Position numbers and translations under genes: made by a program. From Fasciolopsis buskii (taxonomy: Eukaryota > Platyhelminthes > Trematoda > Plagiorchiida > Fasciolidae): a DNA stretch of 64,000 nucleotides. Below, piece after piece: positions 1-33,489 of the stretch. Under the pieces are notes generated by a model. The model made no database searches. It saw nothing but the letters and a program-made list of their open reading frames with translations, and was not told where the DNA came from. The DNA is taken from NCBI GenBank assembly GCA_008360955.1, contig LUCM01006436.1, positions 187,167-251,166 on the forward strand. Reading direction: 5' to 3'. Position 1 is the stretch's first letter; every line of letters begins with the position of its first letter.

Positions 1-46
1 GCTTGACTGAGCAGGGCAGCATAAGGATCCACTGGTTGTCATCTCG

Positions 47-371
47 TCAACGGGAATTAAACTCGCTATATCAACCCCGCCGTCTCTCTCCCTTTGCAAA
101 TGCGATGATCGCGATCGTAACTTCCCACACAATTTTCCGGCGTATAGCACACCTCAGCATATACGTTGTCCAACCCGAAATACACGCGCATTTTACTGCG
201 CCAGCCGAACTCCTGTCTTCGTGTCCCACGATCGTTGATATCATACGCACACGAGGTGTCCCGCCTATGATAGGCCCCTGGATTCACTTACCAGCCCGAG
301 GAACACTATCCTCATTGGCATTTTCTGAACTGCCAAATGAACGTAGAGCGTGCTGGCGTCGTAAAACTTGG
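47..371. repeat. Left arm of long inverted repeat
   Basis: This stretch reappears as its reverse complement at about 2136-2457. Over roughly 66-287 the two arms read the same, so the minus strand here and the plus strand there encode the same 73 residues. Towards the inner end they differ mainly by single-base indels in short runs (for example AAATG versus AATG near the inner edge). The arm encodes no protein I recognise. It could be the end of a foldback element or one of two opposed copies of a dispersed repeat. Confidence 0.9.
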
Positions 372-736
372 CCTTGGTGTTTGAAAATGCACCAAATGTT
401 CTGCGAACCGTTATTAGGCAGTTTTATAAGGAAATGTTTTCAGGGCCGGTGAGTAAAACCGGTGTGCTGCCCATAAGGCATAGTGCTTTAGAGTGTAACT
501 TGCCTAGTGAATTCGAAGCATTTTTTGGGAGCTCATTTTTCATGTTGGTGAGGTAGCTCGTCCATGCAACTGATTGTGAGTAACATTTTGGTGATATTCA
601 ATAAGAAGAAGGGGAAGCAGAGCAACATTTACCGTTTTAGTTCGTTGCCAGATTATTGGATTTCAATGTGGATTGAGACAGAGGTTCAGTTTGACAGAGA
701 AGCTGCAAATCAGTTGCCACCAAGAGGTTCCCTGAC

Positions 737-1699
737 GTGATCCAGCTAAGTGTCCCTATCAAACCAAATGTCGTGCCTATCAATGGCGTTACTGGTCGCC
801 TTCTAAAGCTAACCAGTGAATCAATCTTTCCAGTAGAATTGCAGAATGAATGTGCCTCCATTCGTTTCTTGGTCTCAGACAGCGTTTCCTCCACTTTGGA
901 GGTGAACATCTTGCGTGCGTCGGGTCACTTCATTTCATTTTAGCTGACACCGAGTCTTATATCAGGCCAGCCAGCAATCCAAGATCGACTGCGCAGAGTC
1001 ATAAGAAAAGGATGGGATAGCAGTAGACCCGGTAGTGCTGCTAGCCGACGGTGATGGGGTATTTCTTAAGCGCCCGTGGTTACCGAACAGCCAAAATCAA
1101 GGTGTCTACAGGGTGACAAGTGAGATGGAAAAGCAGGGCAGTATTTCCCATGGCAGTTCGTCAGCCTGCGCTACTCCAATTACGGTGGCAACGAAACTTC
1201 CGAACAAAAACTGGTATTAATGGTGAACACCGTATGGCCCTCGAACATCGAGTGACCAGATGTGCTGCTTCGCAAAGGAACCCAGATGTTCTGCGAAGTG
1301 CACGCTTGACAACCAATGCTTCTCAAAACGTGACCTGATAAATGCTAACTTGCAGGTCTTACGACCTCCGAAATCCAAGACAGTCACCAAATTCACTGCT
1401 CCCCGGGGTCTACTGTGATTTGGCTTTCTACTCTATGGCTCAAGATATCATACAAAATATTTCAAACGGCCATGGATGGCATTATTCTAGGGCTGAATGG
1501 GGTACCGGCTAAGCAAGTTGATGTCACTATCTTTGGTGCCACCGGAGAAGAACGTGATTCACGGTTTAAATCCGTACTCATTCACCTGATCCAGCGGGCT
1601 GTCCACATCAAAGCTACCGAACGTAAGTTTGGCGCCTCCGAGCTGAAATTCCCTGTCTCCAAAATTTTTTACCGGTTACCAACCCCACTCTGGGGCTAA
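737..1699 (+). pseudogene. Decayed Ty3/Gypsy pol fragment (protease end and reverse transcriptase)
   Basis: Three plus-strand pieces in different frames resemble consecutive parts of a Ty3/Gypsy polyprotein. At 737-943 the text FLVSDSV followed by NILRASG looks like the C-terminal half of a retropepsin (the ILGxDFL region), with the glycine-rich stretch changed. At about 1110-1220 EMEKQGSI and ITVATKLPNK match the start of the reverse transcriptase domain. At 1390-1660 FTAPRGL, FQTAMDGIILGLNGV, VTIFGATGEE and KFGASELKF match the part around the active site; the two catalytic aspartates of the usual F/Y-x-D-D box are not intact (VDVT is read there). Stops and frame changes between the pieces show it is non-functional. 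It lies between the arms of the inverted repeat. The family call is from remembered motif layout. Confidence 0.72.
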
Positions 1700-2135
1700 A
1701 AACAGCAGGTGTTAATGGATTCAGGGTGATTAATACTACTCAAGTTCTATTATAGGACAATTAGAATACTACATTCAGTTTAACCATATTGTTTAAACGC
1801 AAGCACGGCCAATGTTGTCACAGAGATCTTTGGCGCGAGAGGACCGATATGCAGGAAATACCTTGAAGTAATAATCCTTAAACCAAAATTACATGGGGTG
1901 GTAGTGAATGGAGAGTGCGAGGGAAACTTTCACGGATGGATAGAAGCAGATTGCTGGACCTGGCCCCTCGGGACTACTGGAGAGTAGAAGGAAGTGGCGA
2001 GTGCATGGAACGTCATTGTGATAGAAATAACAAACACAGTTGCGTAAATTTGTAATGTTGAGCTTATTGGGCTACCATCTTCGAATCTTCAAGGCCTCAA
2101 TTGCAGATCACCGAAGGCGTGCTATCATTTATACG

Positions 2136-2457
2136 CCAAGTTTTACGACGCCAGCACGGCTCTACGTTCATTGGCAGTTCAGAAATGCCAATGAGGATAG
2201 TGTTCCTCGGGCTGGTAAGTGGAATCCAGGGGCCTATCATAGGCGGGACACCTCGTGTGCGTATGATATCAACGATCGTGGGACACGAAGACAGGAGTTC
2301 GGCTGGCGCAGTAAAATGCGCGTGTATTTCGGGTTGGACAACGTATATGCTGAGGTGTGCTATACGCCGGAAAATTGTGTGGGAAGTTACGATCGCGATC
2401 ATCGCATTTGCAAAGGGAGAGAGACGGCGGGGTTGATATAGCGAGTTGAATTCCTCT
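2136..2457. repeat. Right arm of long inverted repeat
   Basis: Inverted partner of 47-371, about 1.76 kb away. Arm similarity is much higher than expected for the decayed reverse transcriptase between them. A CTGGTAAGTGG string in this arm looks like a splice donor, but nothing else supports an exon. Confidence 0.9.
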
Positions 2458-4851
2458 TGACATTATCGGACAGGTGGAGATTTTCTAGGCTTTCATGAAC
2501 AAAATTTCAGTGGTAATCTTCGCTTTATTCTGTAGTGAAATCTATGCTCATGTCTAGGGCCAGTTTGCAAATCTTGTTCGCTTATATATTTCTGAATTTT
2601 TGTGATGATCCCATCTGCCATAGTATTTATTTTCCCCCTTTGCTTTTTCTACTGCACTTGTGGGTACTAAGTTAAAATGCTCATTAACATTTCTCTCCCT
2701 GTCCATTTCTCGTAGAATTTGTCATTCCTTTTATTAGGGCAACCGTATTTTTATACCGATCATTTGAGCACATCCACTATAATTCATAGTTAGAACACAT
2801 TTCTCTATTTTCATCATCAGATTTTTACTTTTTCCTTGAATAACCATTTCGCCGTTGCTTGACCCAAGCCCACAGTGTCATGTTCCCATTTTCTGCCCGA
2901 TCTTACTTATCAATCTCTCATTTTATATACCATAAATGCAATCGCTTCTTTTTGCTAGGTTTTGCTAACATACGGACCATGTATCCTGCTTTGGTGTTTT
3001 CTTCATTCCTGGGCGACCGCGAATATCAGACTCCATCTCGCTGCTCAAGTGGCGCGTGAGGCACAGATTATTCGTCTTTTCCTAATGTCGTATTATTTTA
3101 TTGTGGTTCTTCCTTTCCTTGAAATCCTCAGCACTTGTGTGAAATTCCTGCTCTTCAATTTCTTTTTCGGGCTTCTATTTTTGGTGCCATTTTTTCTGGC
3201 GAAATCCTTATGTAACGTGTTACCTCTGTTTGCTATTTTCGTCAAGACTGCGGAGTCCTAATAGCGTTACCTTCACGTGCATGAAGGACGCCCTACAGCT
3301 TTTAAAAGAAAAGTAGTCACCCGGTCACAATAGTCCCTTTACTGTAGGGTATGGCTTCCATAGCTAGAACTCTGTGCTTCTGATCGACGTATGCTATACG
3401 GCCAACAAAATTATCTATCCATCTAAAAAAAGATTGCCAATCTTTAAAATAATTTACACCAGTCTGGAATTTAAGGGCAATTTCGATTTTCCTTACTGCA
3501 CAACATTTGAGCTCAAACTGAAGACTTTTTGTTCGTTCCTGAATAAGAAACTGTAGAGCACAGGGTAGGAAGGACACATTCTTCAGGGGAAGAATTAAAT
3601 GTTTGCTTTCAGAAATAAGGTAGGTGTATTATGGCGTGTTCCAGGTGTCCGTCTTAGGGTCACTGCTGTTCCTACAGGTTGAGAAATCTATTTCCTTTTG
3701 TTCGTTGATGGTAATGGTTAATAAAGAAAGGAGAAAATCGGGCAGACTTCGATCAAGTGAACATACTGAACTGATGGTTAGTAAGAAGGTACCTCCCGTC
3801 CAACTTGCGTAATTGCCATTGGCCAATGGAAGGAGAAACTAGCCGCGCCCGCCGCACGGATTCACTTGCACATCGGGTTAGTATGGGGCAAATTTACTGA
3901 GCTAGGGACTTCCAAGCCTTACTGTGGGGGAACTTCAAACCTGCTCTCCAGAGTCTGAAGTCAGCATGGTAGACACGATGTACCATACGCCAACGTATTT
4001 GGACCGTTGGACCTAGAAAACCAAGGGTTCTACAACCAATGTCCATGGCTTTTGGGCAACCTCATTTATGATATTTTATTCAGGTAAATAGGCCTGCCTT
4101 TTTAGAAGATACCCAAATGCCGGATAGTTTGTTTGGACTTCTGGGGCAAATGGTTCATGAATAGCAGCTGGGAAAATCTAACATGCTTCTGCCTGACAGG
4201 CGTTGATAAAAGGTGAACTGATGCATACTTTCAAGATCCTCAAGAAGCAACCCGATGTGAGACACTTTTCCGGATTTTTTCGGGGGGGGGGCTGATTGGT
4301 TGAACCCTAAGGAGCCAGGGGGTAGAGGATAACTGGAGCGTGTGAACACACTTTCGAGGAACTGTTGGTTTGTCCCGGGAGTGGTGAAAAATAGGAGCAA
4401 ACTGCTGATAGCAGTGGTAAACATGGGATCTGTGCGTGAGACGAATTTAAGATTAGACTATGCACTGATATCGGTGTTCGAAAAAGAGCGTGCATCTCCC
4501 GGAAAAATGATATTGCAGCCGGAGGAGGATTGCCTTGGGGTGCATCGCAACAGGTTTCCTGCGGAAAACGCTGGGAAAGCGACACTTGAATTTCCATTCA
4601 ATGTTTTCTACTCTGACCTTAAAAGCTGAGGACCCCTTCCGACCTCCTGTCGTTGAGGCAGGGAGTCGTCTATGCTACAGACCGGACTCTCGGGAACCTG
4701 TCATTCGTAAATGCTTGACCTTAAAAATATGAACACCTCCACCGCGCTTCATTTTCTAAAAGGATTACGTTTCTTACGAAGCTTCGGTGGTTCTGTTTAA
4801 ATGTTCCAACACGTCTAGACCCCGTGAGGTTGAAAGAATTTGCGCGGGAAT
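2458..4851. other. Unassigned sequence upstream of the cathepsin gene
   Basis: I see no gene I can support. There are short frames on both strands, the longest near 4307-4629 where about 95 codons are open on each strand, without recognisable motifs. A run of ten G occurs at 4282-4291. The promoter and 5' UTR of the cathepsin F-like gene should lie at the right end, but I see no clear TATA box within 100 bases of its start codon. Confidence 0.5.
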
Positions 4852-25030
<20,179 letters not shown>

Positions 25031-25131
25031 TGAAGCAATATGTGATGAGCTTCGAACGATTGAAATGACTGATTTCTACCCAGTGTCTTCGAATTAGCGT
25101 CTTTTTGATTATGTTTGTCACTTCAATTGAA

Positions 25132-25153
25132 AATAAATCCTTTTCTCAATAAA
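25132..25153 (+). promoter_or_regulatory. Two polyadenylation signals of the cathepsin gene
   Basis: AATAAA occurs at 25132-25137 and again at 25148-25153, about 100-120 bases after the stop codon. Distance and duplication fit the 3' end of the transcript; the cleavage site is probably near 25165-25180. Confidence 0.7.
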
Positions 25154-25180
25154 CACCAACCAGGGTTTTTGAGTTCCGTC

Positions 25181-28100
25181 TAGGACATTAATTCTTGTAC
25201 ACATCACCGAGAGGGTGCTTTCGTTTGCGGGCTGGCCGAAGTGAATTACGCAATGTTTTAATTAATGGAATGTAAGGACATCTTTGTATATGTGATTAGT
25301 CATTGAAACCAGCTGGTTAAGCTAGTTATCGGCCCGTGTTATACAACGATATAATGTGTTCAGTCAAAGAACGGGTCGTGATTGGAGCATATCGCACTTC
25401 TCCATTTTGCACGAGGTATACTTTGCTTACAAATCTTGAGAGCTGACACTAGAAACTTCATCGCACGTCTTGAACAGTTCGGTCACAGTTAGCAAACAGT
25501 ATACAACAGTGATATGTCACGACACTACGTGTCTGCTTTATGCACTGAAGCGTTTACAGAGGCACTGATGACTTAGATAAGCATCGCTGGTACTTTCCTA
25601 AAGACCCATTTGTCACTTTATCATAGAAAGCACTTAGATGCGCAGCATAGGTAAAATTGGTCTTTAACACTTACTACCTAGAAATGGATTCTAGCTGTAT
25701 TTGTATCCATATTCGGACACTGCGTGGTTAATTTTGGTTTCATGTGGATGAAAACCAAGATATATCTCTGCAAATACAAACCTTTAGACACAAGAAATAC
25801 TGAAAAGTGTCAAATGCAAAAGGTTCAACGTGAAACTAACGGTATTCGTAACATGTCTATAAATCAAACGGAAATTATACCAAGGGTCGAAAAGAAGGGG
25901 TCCAGTCCTATTCAGTGGTTTTATTATATATATATATCTTCATATATAATTTCCGATCATACAATGCACTACTTGAGCTACAGCAATTGAGGATATTTTA
26001 TTTTACCAAAACAATGCATAACAGAGTGACATTTATTTATTCATCACCGCACGGTATCTTCATTTTCTCTCAGAATTCTGAAACCTGTGAATAATGGTAC
26101 GCAGTCACAATAAGACAACGTTATTGTCCCTGAGTTTTGCCTTTCGTTAACTCTAAAGCTTCCAACTACCTGCGCTCATCTTTGGAAGAAGAGCCAAGGA
26201 AGGGTAAGGAAGCTACTGTTGCCACTTGGTGCACCATGCACTAAAAATATTTCTCACTTTATTGATAGTTCGCCGTAGAATTCTCTCCATCGAGCTTCGG
26301 AGCCCTCAACTGAATCACGTGAGGGAAGGCATTGGATTGTTGTTCGCAGCTAATGGCCAAGCCATCTTAAAGTCAAGGCGTTTGCAAGTCCAAATGTTTG
26401 GTGCCTAACTTCACCGTCGCCACTGTGACGCTGCCTTTACAGACGGGTGACCCTGCTTAGAAATCGCCTCTCAAAAACCGATAATCATCAGCTGTCATCC
26501 TCGTGAATTTTCAGGCGTAAATACCAACATGCCCTTCATCGAGTGCCTAATGTCATGTTGAGGCAGGAGAAGTTCCAGATTATTGAAATCTAACCGGGAA
26601 ATATTCAAATTTGCTGACGGATCTGTCTTGAGGAATTGCTTGTTCAGGAACGGTGGCCGAGAAGTATGTTACTGTCCTCAAACAGAACCCCACAGACTCA
26701 CTTTGGGTTGACTAAGACTGTGGTTGTCAATGGCGTAAGGTAGAAATACTGAATGCCAGCACTTCTTGTCGACTTTCCTGAAAACATCATGACCTCGATA
26801 ATTGAGTAGGGCTTATTTCTGTTAAATGTGTCATGGATTTGGGTTATGTTGATAGCATTGACTTGCCGACTGACGACCCAAGGGGCTTGACTGACATGCA
26901 AAGTGCACCGGAATGCAAGTTTTAAAATCAAATGATTTGATTGTAAAACTTGCCCTGAGAAGGACTACCCACGGTAGTCGAAACGAAGCAATTTCCTTTA
27001 TAAAATACTGTATCATTTAAAACAGTCTTTTGATAACGTGCAGTTTCTCCTAACAATGGTATGATCGATTCAGAAGCTGAAAATGCTGGAAATTTCACTT
27101 AACAGATCCCGGCAGTAGTTCTATGCGCTAAGTGCCGATGACATGTTTCTGGTGCGTCTTACTTATGTAATATTCAGCAATAAACCTGATGCAAGGATTG
27201 TTTTTAGGGTATTATCTATCTCACAGAGTGTACGAACAAGAAATAACATTTGATTTTATCACACGGTAAACTGGTCACTGTGAAGGCAGCTGGTATTGAA
27301 TCGTCATAGCCACCACTCGGGTCAAAGATCAAAACAGCTACGATAACTTCCTACTGATTATGCCAGCCGATAATCTGAGCGAAAAAAGCTGCATGAAGAA
27401 GTTGATGAGTACCGAGGAATCGAATAATTCGGCGAAAGACTCAGTCAATGAGTACTGTTCATGAAAGACCAATATAAGTTATTTGATTCTGAATAATAAA
27501 TAAACGTTTTGTCTGCTCGACTTGTTTTTTCTCACTGGAATTAGTGGGAACGAGAGGCTGGGTTGACTGTCAATTTTCCAGACGAAGTTACAGTTGACGC
27601 ATTTTCCCTATTTTCTGCGTTTCGAAATAATCAACTTCAATCTCGACTGATTTGAGGTTTAGGAAGAAACGGAAGGCAGATTTTCACATGAAACTGATAG
27701 ACTGAATATCGGACAATGAACGGTAAGACATTCGTGGAGTGATGCGCTTGGTGGTAGAATAAAATAAACAAAATGCTTAAACTGGTTTGATATTGCGCTT
27801 AGCACGAAGATAAAAATCGATTGTCAGATTCAGTCGAATAATCCGGTTTATTTATATGATCCTGTTCACCCTGGGATTAAAGAACTGATAAGGAGACAAC
27901 CAGTCAAAGAAACGGAAACTTGTCACACGGAATCTAAAGTGTATATGCATTTCATCAGCAACAACTGGATACCTTTTAATATTTTCATCCAAATACGACC
28001 AGTCTTTATTCAGAAACTATTTCACTGTTATTATGAAAAATAATTTTAAGGATTCAGCGAAAACTACTGTCAAAATAAACGATGACTCCATTTTGGGAGT

Positions 28101-31100
28101 AATAGGTCTAATTATCCTATTAAATGAGTGAGCAAACACGTAAAATTCATTTCACTGCTGTTCAGTTTGTACGTGGCAGGAGTGATTTCTTGGTCGAACG
28201 AGTAATCCGAAGTCGTTTTCATGTGTATCATTTAGTATCCAACTCAGCCAGTGCATCCTCTCTTCAGTGACCATGGTGTATTCAGAAAGCTTTACACCCC
28301 CCTCGAGTCCAAGTGTTAATGATATTAAAAGTTTGCTCGCTTGATGAAAAGCTCATTTTTCACGTACTAGCCTGGTAATTGATCTCGCATAAAGCTGTAC
28401 ACTCAAAGCAAACCTCTGAAGTGATTTTAATAAAAATTTCTTGTTCTTATTTGAGTGCAGCTTGTTTTCAGTAACATTATTATGACGGCTTTGTCCCCAA
28501 AACAATAGCGGAAAACGTGAATTCTGAAGCAGTCGATGCCCACTGTCAGTAAACAAATTTGGTATACAGGAATGAAATTATTCAAACAAAGTATACAACC
28601 CTTAAAATGGATTTAATTGAAAACCGGTCTAGTTAGTTTGACAAGACTTTTGTCACAAAATGATATATAGTTTTTAAACTTAACGATTTTCTACCTCAAA
28701 TGAAATTAAGCGGACTGAGGACAGTGGTACAGGCCAGCTTCGTTGCCATTTCAAAGAAACTGAGAATGTGAAGGGATCTGGATCCAGGTTGCACGGAGTC
28801 GGTAAATAAGCGCGGATTTCACATTTCCTGATATGCAGAAGAAAGAGTTTGACGCGAAAGAAGCGAGCATTATCATATTTAATCATGTGAAAATTCTCCA
28901 AATAACCCCTGGGTCAGCTTACTGAGAAGCAGCTGCAAATGATCCTTTTAGGACTTAATTCCGATGTCTGTATTGCTTGGTATGTGATATTTAGTTCGCA
29001 TGCCTGCATAGTTCCTAGAGTAGAGTGGATATTTAGTACATGAACAACCTGAAGAGGGCAATTGGTTTTATGAAATTATTTTTAGATCTGATGCTACAAA
29101 AGTTTGAGTGACTGCGAGTTGAAATTCTGGTCTGGTGCCAAATCGTGTGGTTTGGCAGTCCACGAGTCAACCGGGGTATACTTGCAAACTGTCCGTTTTG
29201 TTAACTGACACCAGTCGTTAGAAGCCGTGAACTTACCGTATGTGGTTCTATCAAAAGCTAATCATTCGGATGCTTTTGCTCATATCATATTATGATTTTT
29301 GAATTTAGTTGAATAACTTTTAGTCACAGAACTGCCCCCTATTTTGATGATTTTAGTTTCGGTCATACAGCTTAAGGAAGGGTTTTCGTAGTCTAGGTCT
29401 GGAATGGGAATTCTTATTGCATGTAGAAGTTTCCTTCTTGATTACTTCAATTAGGTATCTCCGTAACTAGAAACTAACCCTTTAGATCTATGCAGGTTTA
29501 TTTGCATGAAGGTAAGACGGGATAATTATAAGAGAAATCAGTGTCAGTATACGTCATGTACGACTCCTAAGAGTAAAATAATTGTGTCTGGATAGATAAG
29601 CTTCTGTCATTCCCTGTGAAATATACACTTCTGTGACTGTATCGATGTTGTAATTGCATAAATGCAACATAATATAAACATCCTGTACTAGTGTATCCGT
29701 AAACATTTCAAAGCATGTGACGAACGCAACCATTTACTGTTACGACAGAGATGAGTGGAGTTGCATGAAGTATCCAGGGGATCCAGGATACGTTCAACTG
29801 AACCATTGAGGGGCATCTGACTGTCTCAGATGAAAATTTCGTCGAACAGGCCACCGAATAATGTTACATCCGATTCACGGAGCAAATACAGGGTTTAAAT
29901 TCGAGTGATCTGTTCAACCAATATCTGCAGTTACATGAATTTGGGACTTCCTTTTGAAAAACCAAATTTTCTACCAGAAGTTTTAGACAGTGTACGGAGT
30001 TCTTGCATTTTGTTCAGAATTTCTGGTAACTTTTAAGCACTATTTGCCACAATGTGAATAGCGGGAAAACAACGATAAAGATATAAGTGTAAGCTCAGCG
30101 ACGCTGGACTTGTAAAGAACGTAAATCAGCTACAATATGCATTCGTTTGGTAAACCACAAGGTCAGTGTGAGATCGTTGGACTGAACAAAGCCGAGATTG
30201 ATATGAGTCGAGGTTTATCTGGGACTTTCAGAAGATGAAGTGCATTTATAAGGCGATTTTCTGCCTTTCCAAGAACCTATTTCACAAGAAGGTCAGTTAC
30301 TCGTCAAACGACTTTTGGAAACTAATCGGAGCTCCGCTAGTTCCTGGGGTTATTAAAGTGGCGATAGTTTGCGTTTAGTATCGACTACAGTGGCGTCAGC
30401 GAAAAAATATTTCTCTGTAAGAATGTTTCAGGCCTTAATTCGGATACGGGCGGAAAAACAAATAACAGACACATTCTGAAGCCGATCAAATTTCGAGTAG
30501 TTCCGTTTTCTCGTTTGTGGTACATTGTATTTGCTCCGGTTTGTATAACTCACTATGACCCTATGGTACGATAAAATCAAGGCCATGTCAATTTGTAATC
30601 ATTTTGAGTGTCGGCAATCTAACCACACAACAGAATCTAGATCAGTTACCAAATTGAAACTGGTGAAAATTCTGTTGTGCTTGTTGTGCTGCATGTAACA
30701 CACTTAATTTTCTGTTTGAAGCAAACAGGATCAGAATAAGGTCGTGACTTTAAATTGATTTGTTTCACTCAGTACATCGGAAATTGGTCCATCAGCCCTT
30801 GGTTAGTAGTCGGATTTGGTGTGACACGCAGTGTGCTTATGACCTGTTCTGTTTACCTCGTGATTACCGTCTGACAAAGATCCTTCCATGAACACGCCGC
30901 GCAGCTCGGGAAAAGATTGTTTCTCGCGTTTGCTTACTAAAAAATTGGAAAATCGCAAACACCAATGAACTGGATCCGACACTGACTGGGCAACCGTCAA
31001 CGTTTTCCCTCATTGCATCATGCCCCGTGTTGCATTTCATTGCACATATAAATCGGTTTACATAATTCAAGCGCTTTGGACAACAGTCACATTTTTGCCT

Positions 31101-33489
31101 TCAAGTTTGCATATTAACGCAGGAATTTTATTCCTGTTTCTAAAGTTTGAGTGGTTCACGAATTCACTTTTGGATTACCTGTGGATTGTTTCGCGCGGAT
31201 TAGCCGCTGTTTGCCTTCGGACGACCACGAACGAAAAACAAGATACTTTAGCTTTTACAAAAAGGATTGAAAAAATCCCATAAGAATATGACGAGGTTTC
31301 CAGGGTATTGATACTAACCGAGCATGTGTTCACTGTGCTAGTTTGCGAATTCACTCGTCCACGTAAACAGTGCTTGCGTAGTTTAGCCCTAGAATTTCAG
31401 CAGCAACTGGTTGGTCACGTGTTTAAAAAAATCCCTGTTTTCCCATCAATGGAGTAGTTATTTCATATGGTCATACATAACTGAGAAAAAATCAGTGCCA
31501 AAAAATAAACCTAGTTTCCCGAGGGCATTAGAAAATGTTTTTCTCTTCTGACGTTATTACGAAAAACCTTGGCGAAACAAATTTATTCTCCTTTCCAAAT
31601 CATGTTTTAAGTCATAACCATCAACTAAGTGTTGTTATATGCATGTTCAACACCGTAACAAAGCGGAATTTTAGGTTGCATGAATCACCACTCAGGATAC
31701 AGAAAAGCAGATTAAATGGTTACGTGGTATCATTTAATGGTCCACATCTTCGGGGCAGCAAAAATAGCAGAATATGAACCGACAAATGATGATTCTGTGC
31801 TTCCCGATTAGGGTAGATTTCCGTCTCGACTAAATCAGAAGAGGATGGAAAATTGGGAAAACCCAGCCTCGTAGTGATACGAGTTAGAATAAATGAGAGT
31901 ATTGATAAAAGAAGGATAAAATAGAACAAAGACTTACATTGAAGAACAAAATATTCTGCAAAAGAGAGTAGTTCATCGGCACGGGAATAACTTACAAAAT
32001 AGTGATATTCCTGCAAGGAGAAGTGCCACTGAGAAGAATCAACATGGGCTGAGGATTCACCGATGGTACGCCGAAAATTAAATCGGTTTCCTCATGAATT
32101 TCGTAATCCTGTGTTTAAGGCTACCAAATGCAGCTTGCCGAGGCTGAAAGTAAACAAGGTGGAGTTTCGGAAACGGTGTCAAAGAAGCAGTGCGGTACGT
32201 ATAGGTGAGAATGAAGGGTGGTTAATCCTGTGGTGCATGACCATGGGTGTAAAATAAAACTGTCGCGTGGTTGGCATGTTCGAGGTTACAATATAGTGCA
32301 ACGGGTACGCGATTCACTGACGTGTTTTGCGGTATCACTGTCGTGGGAGAAATGTATTCACACAAGCCTCGGGCGCAAGTGGGTGCCGAAGGAATTATTT
32401 TGATTCCGCGATCAATATCACACGGAGGGTAATCAGCGACTGGTCTCAGAAAAGTGTACGTTATTCACCGTCTAGTTAGCATGGCGCAGTAGGTGAAAAT
32501 GTGTGCCTATGTACGTGCAGCATCACCACTTTACCCATTCTCGGTCTTTGAAATGCGCTTACTGTCCGCTCTCGGAAACTATCGTATCATCCGCTCCCTC
32601 CTCCCTTTCCAAGAGGCTTGTGCAATACACATCGCGCATCGGCGCTCCCTTTGCCGTTCTGACATTACCCATTCCTACACATCCGTTAGAACTAGAAACC
32701 ACCTGTTCCACGACACTAAGGGGCCACAAATCGACATGGACGTGTGTGTCAGAGACCATCGCTACGTCACCCGCCCCAAAGGGTCCTTCGTCATCCATCC
32801 ACTTTTGTCGAGCTTATATATTTGATGTGTTCTCACAACGACCTTCTCCGAATGATCCTGCTGAAGTAATTGACCTGCTTGCACCCGTGAGGGTATACCC
32901 CGCGAAGATTCACGGGTTCCACGAAACCACCAGTGGACCTTAGTGCTGAAGGATCACTAGGGGGTTAAAGACAAATGAGTGATTTTGCCGGAGGATACCG
33001 GTCTAAAGAGATAGTTGTTTACAATTGTTTTCACGTCAGTTAACAATGTACTTAAATTTTAGTTGTCTAGTGTTCGTTGTTTCACCAGTAACAGCATTAT
33101 CATCCGGACAAATCTGATCAAAATTTTTCGTGCCACACCTGAGTGACTGGCTTAAGGGGGTGAAATGTCACTGTGTCCCGGACACTGCGGCTTTATTTTG
33201 TGGATCACAATCGGTCGTTGTAATCCATTTTTTCAGCACATTGTTTGTGTTATTGTAATTCTTTTAAGTGACCACAAATAAACGACTATTAAAGAATCCG
33301 ACAAGCTAAAGGCAAATGATAGGCCCCCTTCGAGTAACTGGCATGCTGGTAATTTTATTTTCGAGAACGAACTCATCGGTCCATGGAATCACATTGTATT
33401 TCAAGAATGCTTTTGTTTATTGAAGGATTAAGGTGTTTTCGGTGGTTATTGGACGGCTTCCAGGGAGAAAGTAGTTTTCGATGATCTTA
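25181..33489. other. Long stretch without a recognised gene
   Basis: Apart from stem-loop repeat copy 2 and an unusual hairpin near 32883, I see no feature I can name. The stretch is AT-rich to about 32 kb with only short frames. Between 32493 and 32943 two plus frames (110 and 146 codons) and one minus frame (79 codons) are open together in more GC-rich sequence. A plus-strand scrap at 26560-26700 (FKFADG, LFRNGGRE) might be retroelement debris but is not assignable. Confidence 0.45.
26936..26984 (+). repeat. 49-bp stem-loop repeat, copy 2
   Basis: 47 of 49 bases are identical to 13610-13658, with the same perfect hairpin GACTACC-CAC-GGTAGTC and GAAAC end. The two differences are C/T and G/A changes in the strand before the hairpin (GCCCTGAGAAGG versus GCCTTGAGAAAG). 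Confidence 0.85.
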
